From: Streptomyces shenzhenensis | GTDB taxonomy: Bacteria; Actinomycetota; Actinomycetes; Streptomycetales; Streptomycetaceae | Length of the DNA: 64,000 nucleotides | Direction: 5' to 3' | Assembly: GCF_003688995.1 (NCBI RefSeq) | Contig: NZ_PENI01000022.1 | Location: 102,166-166,165, forward strand | Shown: positions 9,584 to 17,584 of the stretch, one piece after another | Numbering within the stretch: the first letter of the stretch is position 1 | Layout of the letters: every line of letters starts with the position of its first letter | Notes under the pieces: model-generated | Databases searched by the model: none | Told to the model about the DNA's origin: nothing | Seen by the model: only the letters and a program-made list of their open reading frames with translations | Program-made: the position numbers and the translations under genes

Positions 9584-9616
9584 TTTGAGTGAAGGCCGAA
9601 CGGATGGCTGATGAAC
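9584..9616 (-). promoter_or_regulatory. Candidate PHO box (three 11-nt direct repeat units)
   Basis: Read on the minus strand, three consecutive 11-nt units (GTTCATCAGCC, ATCCGTTCGGC, CTTCACTCAAA) precede the pst-like operon by about 105 bp. Streptomyces PhoP binds tandem 11-nt units close to GTTCACCCGGC; the first unit matches 8/11 and the other two 6/11 each. Position and gene content agree with phosphate-starvation control. A poor -10-like GATACA lies about 8 nt downstream. Confidence 0.6.
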
Positions 9617-9669
9617 GAGAGACTTCGCCGTCCGGGGGCCCCGCACACCGGCTCCGCGGACATGAAAAT

Positions 9670-9690
9670 GCCCCTCCACGAGGGAGGGGC
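9670..9690 (-). terminator. Rho-independent terminator
   Basis: An 8-bp perfect stem (GCCCCTCC / GGAGGGGC) with loop ACGAG. On the minus strand it is followed by ATTTTC, so it best ends minus-strand transcription coming from the flavin oxidoreductase and the NmrA-like remnant, insulating them from the pst promoter. Confidence 0.7.
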
Positions 9691-10211
9691 CAGGGGTGCG
9701 CGCGGGGATGCGCACGGTTCCCGGTCTCGGCCAAGATCACCGGCGCGAACTCGGCGGCAGAGCTCTCCGGCCTGCCCTGCTCGTCGGACACGGGGACCTC
9801 CCCGCCCAACCGGTATGTCCCGGTCCGCTCACCGGTGGCGTGGGAGCCGTGACCGGCCGCGGGCGAGATCGGCATCCGGTCGAGCCCGTACGGCGCGATA
9901 CGCAGCAGGGAGAACCCGCCGATCACGATCAGCCGCACCCCCGCGGTGGCCACGGCGGCGACGTCCCGGTAGCGCCCGGGCAGCCGGCGCACCAGATCAC
10001 CGCGCGGTGACAGCGCCCGCGACCACCACCTCCTGCCCGGCGGTCGGATTCGCGGTGTTCACGGCCGCACCGTGTGCAGTGGCGACCCCGGTGACCGGCG
10101 CCGCGGGGGCCGAGCGTGCATTCGACGTCACGTCTCGGCCCCGCGCGACGACCTCCGCGGCGTGCGCGCGCCGGTGCGACCGGTCCCGCCGATGACCGGG
10201 ACCCCGCTCAC
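9691..10211 (-). pseudogene. Decayed NAD(P)-binding (NmrA/YwnB-like) gene
   Basis: Three reading frames must be joined. The intact start is a GTG at 10211 behind GGGGAG, giving VSGVPVIGGTGRTGART, the Rossmann GxxGxxG entry of the family. A one-base shift near 10170 then gives AAEVVARGRDVTSNAR and onward to a TGA at 9997-9999. A third frame from about 9992 carries YRDVAAVATAGVRLIVIGGF and later GERTGTYRLGG and SAAEFAPVILAETGN, which correspond to the C-terminal half of such proteins. About 170 codons remain of roughly 210. GC3 stays high in each segment, so decay is recent. It follows the flavin oxidoreductase by 22 bp. Confidence 0.72.
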
Positions 10212-10233
10212 GGCGACTCCCCGCGGGTGCCGG

Positions 10234-11256
10234 TCAGCGCCAGGCGAGTGCGGGCGCGACGTGGGTGAGGATGCTCTCCAGTACGTGGGTGTTGTAGTCC
10301 ACGCCGAGCTGGTTGGGCACGGTCAGCAGCAGCGTGTCGGCCTCGGCGATCGCCTCGTCCTCGGCCAGCTGCTTGACCAGGACGTCGGGCTCGGCGGCGT
10401 AGCTGCGGCCGAAGATCGCCCGCGTGGTGGCGTCGATGTACCCGACGTGGTCGCTGCTGTCACCCTCGCGGCCGAAGTAGGCGCGGTCCCGGTCGTCCGT
10501 GAGCGCGAAGATGCTGCGCGACACGGAGACCCGCGGCTCGCGCTCCCAGCCGGCCTCGGCCCAGGCCTCGCGGAACGCCCGGATCTGCGCCGCCTGCTGC
10601 ACATGGAACGGCGCCCCGCCCTCGTCGTCCTTGAGGGTCGAGCTCATCAAGTTCATGCCGAGCTCGGCCGCCCAGGTCGCGGTGGCGTTGGAACCGGCGC
10701 CCCACCAGATCCGCTCCCGCAGCCCCTCGGAGTACGGCTCGACGCGCAGCAGCCCGGGCGGGTTGGGGAACATCGGACGCGGGTTGGGCTCGGCGAAGCC
10801 CTTGCCCTGGAGCACCGTCAGCAGGACGTCGGTGTGCTTGCGGGCCATGTCGGCGTCGCTGTCGCCCTCGCTCGGCCCGTACCCGAAGTACCGCCACCCG
10901 TCGATGGTCTGCTCCGGTGAGCCGCGGCTGATGCCGAGCTGGAGCCTGCCGCCGGAGATGAGGTCGGCGGCACCGGCGTCCTCGGCCATGTACAGGGGGT
11001 TCTCGTAGCGCATGTCGATCACGCCGGTGCCGATCTCGATGCGCGAGGTCCTGGCACCGATCGCGGAGAGCAGCGGGAAGGGCGAGGCCAGCTGCCGGGC
11101 GAAGTGGTGGACCCGGAAGTAGGCACCGTCGGCTCCGAGTTCCTCGGCGGCCACGGCGAGCTCGATGGACTGCAGCAGGGTGTCCGAGGCCGTCCTGGTC
11201 TGCGAGTGCGGGGTGTCCGACCAGTGGCCGAAGGAGAGGAATCCGATGCGTTTCAT
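10234..11256 (-). CDS. LLM-class (bacterial luciferase-like) flavin-dependent oxidoreductase
   Basis: 340 residues if translation starts at the ATG 11256 (MKRIGFLSFGHW), the natural start of the fold; a TTG at 11295 would add 13 residues. The TIM-barrel luciferase-like pattern is clear: FRVHHFARQLASPFPLL, SRIEIGTGVIDMRYENPLYMAEDA and LQLGISRGSPEQ. The family uses reduced flavin (FMN or F420) to oxidise small organic substrates; cofactor and substrate cannot be told here. The NmrA-like remnant behind it may once have been a partner reductase. Confidence 0.85.
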   Translation of the reverse strand: MKRIGFLSFGHWSDTPHSQTRTASDTLLQSIELAVAAEELGADGAYFRVHHFARQLASPFPLLSAIGARTSRIEIGTGVIDMRYENPLYMAEDAGAADLISGGRLQLGISRGSPEQTIDGWRYFGYGPSEGDSDADMARKHTDVLLTVLQGKGFAEPNPRPMFPNPPGLLRVEPYSEGLRERIWWGAGSNATATWAAELGMNLMSSTLKDDEGGAPFHVQQAAQIRAFREAWAEAGWEREPRVSVSRSIFALTDDRDRAYFGREGDSSDHVGYIDATTRAIFGRSYAAEPDVLVKQLAEDEAIAEADTLLLTVPNQLGVDYNTHVLESILTHVAPALAWR

Positions 11257-11387
11257 GCGATCGGTAACCGCACGCCCGACTAATTGATTCCTCAACTACC
11301 GATCGATCCGATCACGCGCCGGGACCGCGCACGGTCGCAGCGGAGTCCACCCGCCGTCTCGGCCTGCCGGTTCCCCCTCATCGAGGC

Positions 11388-11690
11388 TCAGGAGGCCATC
11401 CGCTCACGTGTGTCGTGACCGGAGCCGGCCGGTTCGGCACCACCTTCGGGCCGGCTGATCTCGGCCCACACCGCATCGAGGGAGAGGCCGAGCACGTCGG
11501 CGATCGCCGCGATGGTCGGGAAGGCAGGGGTGGCCACGCGGCCCGACTCGATCTTCCGGAGGGTCTCCGGTGAGACACGTGCGTCGAGCGCGGTATCGAG
11601 CATCGAGCGCTCTCCCCGGGCCCGGCGTAGGAGGGCGCCGAGACGCTGTCCGCGTTCGACCTCTTCGGGAGTGAGCGGAAACCTGACCAT
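11388..11690 (-). CDS. XRE-family helix-turn-helix regulator
   Basis: 100 residues. After PLTPEEVERGQRLGALLRRAR comes a Cro/C1-type HTH in which the recognition helix region is ARVSPETLRKIESGRVATP, with the usual following helix FPTIAAIADVLGLSLDAVW. It is divergent from the methionine aminopeptidase gene, separated by 66 bp that hold a direct repeat, so it most likely controls itself and that gene. Confidence 0.85.
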   Translation of the reverse strand: MVRFPLTPEEVERGQRLGALLRRARGERSMLDTALDARVSPETLRKIESGRVATPAFPTIAAIADVLGLSLDAVWAEISRPEGGAEPAGSGHDTRERMAS

Positions 11691-11706
11691 GACCCCGATT
11701 CTAGTA

Positions 11707-11731
11707 CCGGTATAGTTTGGCCGGTATAGTT
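11707..11731. promoter_or_regulatory. Direct-repeat operator overlapping the divergent promoters
   Basis: CCGGTATAGTT occurs at 11707-11717 and again at 11721-11731, spaced by 14 bp start to start. Each copy contains TATAGT, a good -10 hexamer toward the map gene. Binding by the divergently encoded XRE protein would cover both promoters. Confidence 0.6.
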
Positions 11732-11756
11732 ATTGGTGACATGAGAAAGGCGCCAC

Positions 11757-12539
11757 ATGATCGAGATCCTCAACCCCACCCTGCTGGCCCGCGCAAAGGA
11801 CACAGGCGCCCTGGTCGCGGACATCCTGCAGACGCTGAAGGGCCGTAGCACGGTCGGCACGAACCTTCTGGACATCGACCGGTGGGCCAAGAGCATGATC
11901 GTCGAGGCGGGAGCGCTGTCCTGTTACGTCGACTACGCGCCCTCCTTCGGACGCGGCCCGTTCGGCCACTACATCTGCACGGCCGTCAACGACGCAGTAC
12001 TGCACGGCCGTCCGCATGACTACACGCTTGCCGACGGCGATCTGCTGACACTCGACCTCGCCGTCTCCAGAGGCGGAGTCGCCGCGGACGCTGCCATCAG
12101 CTTCATCGTGGGCGACGCAAGGCCCCCGGAGAGCATCGCGATGATCAGTGCGACCGAGCGCGCGCTGGCCGCGGGGATCGCCGCTGCCGGGCCCGGGGCT
12201 CGTATCGGTGACATCTCCCATGCCATCGGCACGGTACTCCGCGAGGCGGGGTACCCGATCAACACCGAGTTCGGGGGTCATGGCATCGGATCAACGATGC
12301 ACCAGGACCCGCACGTCGCGAACACCGGTCGGCCCGGCCGTGGTTACAAACTCCGTCCTGGGCTGCTGCTGGCACTGGAGCCGTGGGTCATGGCGGACAC
12401 CGCTGCACTCGTCACTGATGCCGACGGATGGACGCTCCGAAGTGCGACGGGCTGCCGGACGGCACACAGCGAGCACACGATCGCCATCACCGAGGACGGA
12501 GCCGAAATCCTCACCTTGCCGAAGCAGGCACAGCCGTGA
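11757..12539 (+). CDS. map: Type I methionine aminopeptidase (accessory paralogue)
   Basis: 260 residues, ATG with AAAGG 6 nt upstream. It removes the initiator methionine from nascent proteins. All five metal ligands of the M24A pita-bread fold are present: D100 (LTLDLAV), D111 (AADAAISF), H175 (EFGGHGIG), E208 (LALEPWV) and E239 (HSEHTI); H83 is the usual substrate-side histidine. The housekeeping copy normally lies in the ribosomal protein region, so this is probably an additional Map with its own XRE regulator, which could supply activity when the main enzyme is inhibited (inference). Confidence 0.9.
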   Translation: MIEILNPTLLARAKDTGALVADILQTLKGRSTVGTNLLDIDRWAKSMIVEAGALSCYVDYAPSFGRGPFGHYICTAVNDAVLHGRPHDYTLADGDLLTLDLAVSRGGVAADAAISFIVGDARPPESIAMISATERALAAGIAAAGPGARIGDISHAIGTVLREAGYPINTEFGGHGIGSTMHQDPHVANTGRPGRGYKLRPGLLLALEPWVMADTAALVTDADGWTLRSATGCRTAHSEHTIAITEDGAEILTLPKQAQP

Positions 12540-12567
12540 GACCACCGGTGGACTGTTGCTCATCAGG

Positions 12568-13638
12568 TCAGAAGGGCGGGCCCTGTAAGTCGATGCGGGC
12601 GGTCGGCTCGGGCAAGTCGGCCATGTCGTACGTCATGGCCGTCAGCGGGCAGCGCCGGGTGCCGTCGGACTGCCGACAGGTGACCGGCACGTTCGGCCGT
12701 CGCCATCCCAACTGCGTGTAGAACGGGACCAGTTCCGGGGGGCAGAGCAGCATCATCGTCTCGGCGCCGGCGGCCCTGGCGTGTTCGACCGCGACGCTGA
12801 TCAGGGTCCGGGCGATGCCCTGCCCCCGATGGGCGGGATGCACCAGCAGGCTGCCCAGCCCGGCGACACGCCGCGATGCCCCGTCGAACGTCATGTTCCG
12901 CAGCAGCCATCCCGCACACGCCACCGGCCGGCCGTCACGGACAGCCGTGAGCGTGTGTTCCTTGTCCGCCTCGACCAGGCCGAGCCCGTTCGTCCCGAAA
13001 GGGCCCGACGCGCCGTCGCGGAGCGCGGCCATGTCCTCCGGGTCACCGGGGCCGGACGTATACACCAGCCGGAGGCCGGAATCACCACCGTCCACCGCAG
13101 GCCCCGCGGCGGACGCGGTGACGGCGGGGTCGAATCGGTACCGCAGACAGTGCAGGCCGCTGGACCGCACAGCCCCGTCCGCCTGCGCGCCCAGGCGGCG
13201 CAGCACCGCGATCGAGGCCGCATTGCCCGGCAGGACGAAGGCGAAGACGACCGGCAGCGCGAGTCGGTGAAACGCCAGATCCAGGCACGCGCGGCCTGCC
13301 TCGCCCGCGACCCCGCGGCCCTGCGCCCGCGGATGCACGGCGAAGCCGACGTCAACGCCGTACCGGGGCCGGTTGCGCAGTCCCACCCGCCCGAGGAACG
13401 CGCGCGTTGCCGCGTCCCTGACCGCGAAGTCGCCGTAACCGTGCCTGGCCCAGTGGGCGACGTGATCGTCGCACATGGTCTCCGCGGCGGACCGGCTGTC
13501 CGCCCTGCCGGTCGCCAGCCAGCGCATGACGCCCTCCTGGCTGACCACGGCATCGAAGAGATCGCCGCTGTCCTCGCGACGGATCGGCTCCATCACGAGC
13601 CTCGCGGTGCTCAGCACGGGGCCAGGTGAACGGACCAT
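12568..13638 (-). CDS. Tandem GNAT acetyltransferase
   Basis: 356 residues, ATG behind AAGGAG. Two acetyl-CoA-dependent GNAT domains are fused. The N-terminal one (about 10-170) is RimJ/RimL-like with acetyl-CoA loop HPRAQGRGVAGEA and later NAASIAVLRRLG. The C-terminal one (about 190-340) has a second loop HPAHRGQGIARTL and PFYTQLGWRRPN. Neither carries an obvious substrate-defining motif. It is convergent with map. Confidence 0.82.
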   Translation of the reverse strand: MVRSPGPVLSTARLVMEPIRREDSGDLFDAVVSQEGVMRWLATGRADSRSAAETMCDDHVAHWARHGYGDFAVRDAATRAFLGRVGLRNRPRYGVDVGFAVHPRAQGRGVAGEAGRACLDLAFHRLALPVVFAFVLPGNAASIAVLRRLGAQADGAVRSSGLHCLRYRFDPAVTASAAGPAVDGGDSGLRLVYTSGPGDPEDMAALRDGASGPFGTNGLGLVEADKEHTLTAVRDGRPVACAGWLLRNMTFDGASRRVAGLGSLLVHPAHRGQGIARTLISVAVEHARAAGAETMMLLCPPELVPFYTQLGWRRPNVPVTCRQSDGTRRCPLTAMTYDMADLPEPTARIDLQGPPF

Positions 13639-13689
13639 TCAGCAGCTCCTTAGGGTCGACGACGGGGAGATTACCCGGCGCCACCCTGA

Positions 13690-14240
13690 GTGACTACGGT
13701 TGCGCCGCCTGACCCACACCGAGATCGAGATCACCGACTGTGGCGACTCGGCGACGACCTCGCCGTACGGCTGCCCTGGGCGACGCGGACCGCGGACGCG
13801 CTGCTGCGCAAGGAGCACACCTGGGTGCCAGGCGAGCCCGCCGACCGCGCCGAGCAGTTCGCCGAACATTTCACCGCGGCCACCGCGAGGGGTCTGATCG
13901 CCGACCCGGACGCCGTCGCCGCGCCCGGGTGGACTGGCCCCGCACTCTGGCTTCACGGCGACCTGCACCCGGCCAACGTCCTCACCGCGGACGGCACCTT
14001 CTGCGGCGTGATCGACTTCGGCGACCTCTGCGCCGGCGATCCGGCCTGCGACCTCGCCGCCTCCTGGGTACTCCTGCCGGCCGGCGCCGCCGACCGCTTC
14101 CACGACACCTGCCGACCGGCCCCGGACGCCGCGGCCCTGCGCCGGGCTCGCGGCTGGGCGGTGCTGCAAGCCCTCAGCGGCATCCTCATCGGAGAGGCCT
14201 GCCGCAGCGCCCCCGGAACGGCTGCCTCCGGCACACGGGA
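13690..14240 (+). pseudogene. Internally deleted APH-type phosphotransferase
   Basis: A GTG-started frame keeps the aminoglycoside/hydroxyurea-type phosphotransferase signature: an N-lobe WRLGDDLAVRLPWATRTADALLRKE and a catalytic loop LHGDLHPANVL with the metal-binding VIDFGDLCAGDPACDL. Between them most of the N-lobe hinge is missing: HTWVPGEPADRA fuses a segment normally near residue 60 to one normally near 100, and a further stretch is lost after it. The frame also loses the family's C-terminal helices and runs into the end of the GH127 gene. About 185 codons remain of the usual ~300, so it is probably inactive. Confidence 0.7.
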
Positions 14241-16436
14241 TCAGGACGGGAGCTGTGCTCGGGCTGCCGCTTCGATCAGCACCTGGCGCTGACGCAACGT
14301 CAAGTCTCCTGTGGCGACGCGTGCGTCGGCGACCTCCGTGACCGCCCGCACCAGACCACCCCTGTTGTGGAACGGACCCCGATCCCAGACCTCGTCGAGG
14401 AACGTCAGCCCTGCGGCATCGGTGCGGTTCTCGATGCCGGTGCCGACGGCGCCGAAGACGATCTCGGGTTCGGCGCGCCTGAAATACATGTGGTAGCTCT
14501 CGGTGGTGTTGATGTAGAAGGGGACCAGGGTCAGGCCGTTGGCCGTGAAGGTCATCGGCTCCCCTGTCGGGCGGATCACCTGGCTCAGATCGCGGCTGAG
14601 GGGGTAGTCCCGGTACAGGGTCAGGTTCTGGTACTCCGTGGCGGAGCTCCGGATCACGAGGGGCACGGGACCGTAGGCGACTGCCTGGGTGGCCGGGTCG
14701 TCCAGGGCGCGTTCGATGCGCAGGGTGAACGGCGCGGCGATCTCCACCCGGTCTCCCGTCCGCCAGCGCCGGCTCAGTGAGACATAGGTGCCGGGCGCGG
14801 CGGCCATCTGTTGCCGGACTCCGTTGACCCGGACGGTGAAGCCGCGTTCGACCCAGTAGGGGACGCGCAGCCTGAGGTCGAGATCTGCGTCCCCGGTGAT
14901 GGTCAGGGTGCTGGTGCCGGCCGGGTCGGTCGGATAGTCGGTCGACTGGGTGATGGTCAGCCCGCGCTCCGGCCAGTCGAGAGTGGACGGGAGGTAGAGG
15001 TTCACATAGAGGGTGGAGTTGTCCGCGGAGCTGAAGTACACGGAGTCCTGGAACTTGGCGTGGGTTTCGAGGCCGGTGCCGCCGCAGCAGGTGCCGAGGT
15101 TGCCGTACGACCGGTGAGCGCCCGGATTCACCGGCACGAAGTAGGTCAGCAACGGGTTGGTGTCGCTCGCTGTGTTCCGCCGCGAGCCGAGGATCTGCCC
15201 GTACAGGCTCCGCTCGTAGTACTGCAGGTACTTCGGGTCCGCGGTGTGGAAGAACAGGCTCCGGCTCAGCTTGAGCATGTTGTAGACGCAGCAGGTCTCG
15301 GCGTTGTCCTGCTGGATGGTCGCGGCGATGACGTCCCGCGCGCCGAAGATCTCCCCCGAGCCGGCCATGCCGCCGTCGACGTAGGTGCGGTGCGGGACCA
15401 CCATGCCCCAGAAGTTCCTCGCCGCAGCGAGGTACCGCTGCTCCCCGGTCTGTTCGTAGATCTCCAAGTACCCCTGGTACTGCGGGATGTGCTGGTTGGC
15501 GTGCTCCCCGTCGAGGGTGTCCTCGTTCGCCACTGCCGCCTCGAACAGGTAGGTGTTGTCGAAGCATTTGGCGGTCGTCAGATACTTCTCGTCGCCGGTG
15601 AGGGCATACAGGTCGGCCATGACCACCGGCATCGCGTTGTACTCGCCCGCGATGTAGATCCTCCACATCCGGTCGAGCTGTGTTCTGGGCAGGTGGCCGA
15701 GCCTGCTGTACGCCCAGTCGCCCATGCCCCGCACGATCCGCAACGCCTGCTCGTTACCCGTGTGTTGGTAGGCGTCGAGCAGCCCCCGCATGATCATGTG
15801 GCAGGTGTACCAGGGCGCCCAGATCCTGGGGTAGGTGGCGTACTGCTCCAGCAGGACGTACTGCGTCTCGGGATACGCGGCCAGGTAGCCGGCGCGGCTC
15901 GGCGCGGCGGGGTCGTCCGTGCCGACCAGCGCGGCGAGTGCGTCCTGACACGCGCCGAGCGCACCGACCATGTAGTCGGCCTTGTCCTTGTGCACCTGCT
16001 CGCCGGTTCCGGCGTACGCGAGGCTGAGGGCGCTGAGGTAGTGCCCGGCGAAGTGGCCCCTCAGGTTGCCGTCCGCGGTCTCCCAGCCGCCGGGCGGCTG
16101 GGCGCCGTGGGTGTCGAGCCCCGCGTTGGTGCGGAAGACGGCGAGCATGCGATCGGCCGGGTAGGCGCGCAGGAAGGTCAGTACCCGGTCGCGGTTGTCG
16201 GTGAAGAGGCTCCGCGCGAGCGTCACGCGCGTGTTGTCGAACGGCTTGACGATCCAGGACGCGGGCGTGGGGAGTTGGGGACCGGGTGCGGCGCCGGCAG
16301 CGGAACTCCCACCCGCCGTATGGGCCGTAGCGGGTGTCGCCGCCCCGGCCGCCGTCGGTAACAGGGCCTGGAACGCCGGGATCGCGGTGGCGAGTGCGGT
16401 CAGCCGCAGGGCATCGCGGCGCGGGAGTTCGGACAT
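14241..16436 (-). CDS. Secreted GH127 beta-L-arabinofuranosidase-like enzyme
   Basis: 731 residues. The ATG at 16436 has GAGGAG upstream and starts MSELPRRDALRLTALA, a twin-arginine-type signal; the in-frame extension to 16571 lacks support. The mature protein has the (alpha/alpha)6 barrel and beta-sandwich layout of family GH127 (DUF1680). The cysteine-rich catalytic motifs AETCCVYNMLKL and GTCCGGTGLETH match the zinc-binding and nucleophilic cysteines of this family, which releases beta-L-arabinofuranose from plant glycans. The paired palindrome upstream suggests sugar-induced expression. Confidence 0.87.
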   Translation of the reverse strand: MSELPRRDALRLTALATAIPAFQALLPTAAGAATPATAHTAGGSSAAGAAPGPQLPTPASWIVKPFDNTRVTLARSLFTDNRDRVLTFLRAYPADRMLAVFRTNAGLDTHGAQPPGGWETADGNLRGHFAGHYLSALSLAYAGTGEQVHKDKADYMVGALGACQDALAALVGTDDPAAPSRAGYLAAYPETQYVLLEQYATYPRIWAPWYTCHMIMRGLLDAYQHTGNEQALRIVRGMGDWAYSRLGHLPRTQLDRMWRIYIAGEYNAMPVVMADLYALTGDEKYLTTAKCFDNTYLFEAAVANEDTLDGEHANQHIPQYQGYLEIYEQTGEQRYLAAARNFWGMVVPHRTYVDGGMAGSGEIFGARDVIAATIQQDNAETCCVYNMLKLSRSLFFHTADPKYLQYYERSLYGQILGSRRNTASDTNPLLTYFVPVNPGAHRSYGNLGTCCGGTGLETHAKFQDSVYFSSADNSTLYVNLYLPSTLDWPERGLTITQSTDYPTDPAGTSTLTITGDADLDLRLRVPYWVERGFTVRVNGVRQQMAAAPGTYVSLSRRWRTGDRVEIAAPFTLRIERALDDPATQAVAYGPVPLVIRSSATEYQNLTLYRDYPLSRDLSQVIRPTGEPMTFTANGLTLVPFYINTTESYHMYFRRAEPEIVFGAVGTGIENRTDAAGLTFLDEVWDRGPFHNRGGLVRAVTEVADARVATGDLTLRQRQVLIEAAARAQLPS

Positions 16437-16645
16437 GACAGTCTCCTCAGCAACAGCGGAAGCCACGATGCTCCGGCAGAAGGTGCTGCGGACAGGCACG
16501 GGGTGGCCCGTCGGTATCTCGGCCAGGGACGCGACCATGACATTCCGGAGATACGTACGGTGCGGGTGCATGACGGAACGAGCTGAGCCGGCACGGTGCG
16601 AGCCGCGCCCTGTGATCCGTGCAGGGAGGCGGCTCGTTACGACTG

Positions 16646-16659
16646 TTCGATATATCGAA
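16646..16659. promoter_or_regulatory. Perfect 14-bp palindrome upstream of GH127
   Basis: TTCGATATATCGAA is a perfect palindrome, followed by a second GTTCGAATTC element at 16663-16672. It lies about 210 bp upstream of the GH127 start and beyond the pepE terminator. It is a likely operator for a GntR- or IclR-class sugar regulator encoded elsewhere. The rest of the 16437-16645 leader shows no clear gene. Confidence 0.55.
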
Positions 16660-16717
16660 TGCTGTTCGAATTCCTGGTAGACAGTATGTGCGCCGTTTCC
16701 CGGGTGTCAATGGGAGC

Positions 16718-16750
16718 GGTCGGGGACGCCGATGGAGGCGTTCCCCGACC
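16718..16750 (-). terminator. Strong hairpin after pepE
   Basis: GGTCGGGGACGCC (16718-16730) pairs with GGCGTTCCCCGACC (16737-16750) with one bulged base and a 6-nt loop GATGGA. It sits about 23 bp past the pepE stop, so it should end that transcript. No U-tract, as is common in high-GC actinomycetes. Confidence 0.65.
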
Positions 16751-16772
16751 GGGGCGGGACGGTGTGAGGTGA

Positions 16773-17498
16773 TCAGCGCTGGTCGAAGTGTGCCGGGAGG
16801 GTGAGCAGGTGGCTGAGGTCGCGGCCTGCGGCGATCTCCTCGGGCTTCTGACCTCGGCGGAAGAGCACGGCACCGGCCGAAGTGCCGCCCAGGGTGAGGC
16901 GGTCGCCCTCACGGCGCAGCCAGGTGCCCTCACGCAGGCCGAGCACGGTGATGTCGTTCTCCTCCAGGAACTGCTCAAGCCGCTCGGCACGCGTCTCACC
17001 CATGTGCGTCGAGTCCGGCGAGGCGTCCAGGTAGTGCGGGTTGATCTGGAAGGGCAGCAGGCCCAGCGCCTCGAAGGTCGGAGGCTGGACGATCGGCATG
17101 TCGTTGGTGGTGCGCAGGGTCGGGCAGGCCATGTTGGTCCCGGCGCTGGAGCCCAGGTACACCGCTCCGTCCGCCACCCGTTCCCGTACGGCCGACACAA
17201 GGCCGTGCGCGTGCAGCGCCTTGAGCAGCCGGAAGCTGTTTCCCCCGCCGACGAACACGGCCTCGGCCTCCCGCACGGCAGCCGCCGGGTCCGCGGCCGT
17301 ATGGACGCCGGTCACCTCGACCCCGCGAGGCGCCAGGGCGTCGGCCACTTTGGCGGTGTACGCGTCGTGGTCCGCGAGCGCGTACGGCACGAAGACCAGC
17401 TGCCGGACCGTGCCGAGGATGTCGAGGATCTCGTCGAGCGCGTGCTCCAGGTAATCGTGGCCGGGGGCGGTGGAGTTGGACAGAAGCAGCAGTTTCAT
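16773..17498 (-). CDS. pepE: Dipeptidase E (peptidase family S51)
   Basis: 241 residues from the ATG 17498 (AAGGAA upstream). The enzyme hydrolyses dipeptides with N-terminal aspartate. The family nucleophile is in YLGSSAGTNMA (serine about 118), preceded by FVGGGNSF and followed by LPFQINPHYLDA with the conserved histidine. Length matches the family (~230). It lies 86 bp after the IclR gene on the same strand and close to the divergent OPT peptide-type transporter operon, which fits use of imported acidic dipeptides. Confidence 0.88.
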   Translation of the reverse strand: MKLLLLSNSTAPGHDYLEHALDEILDILGTVRQLVFVPYALADHDAYTAKVADALAPRGVEVTGVHTAADPAAAVREAEAVFVGGGNSFRLLKALHAHGLVSAVRERVADGAVYLGSSAGTNMACPTLRTTNDMPIVQPPTFEALGLLPFQINPHYLDASPDSTHMGETRAERLEQFLEENDITVLGLREGTWLRREGDRLTLGGTSAGAVLFRRGQKPEEIAAGRDLSHLLTLPAHFDQR

Positions 17499-17584
17499 GG
17501 TGATTCCTTCCGGGCGAGGGGGCATGGCGCAGCGGCCTGGTCGGGGCGCGGTGCGGGAGCGCGTCCTACCGCTGGGGCGGCGGG

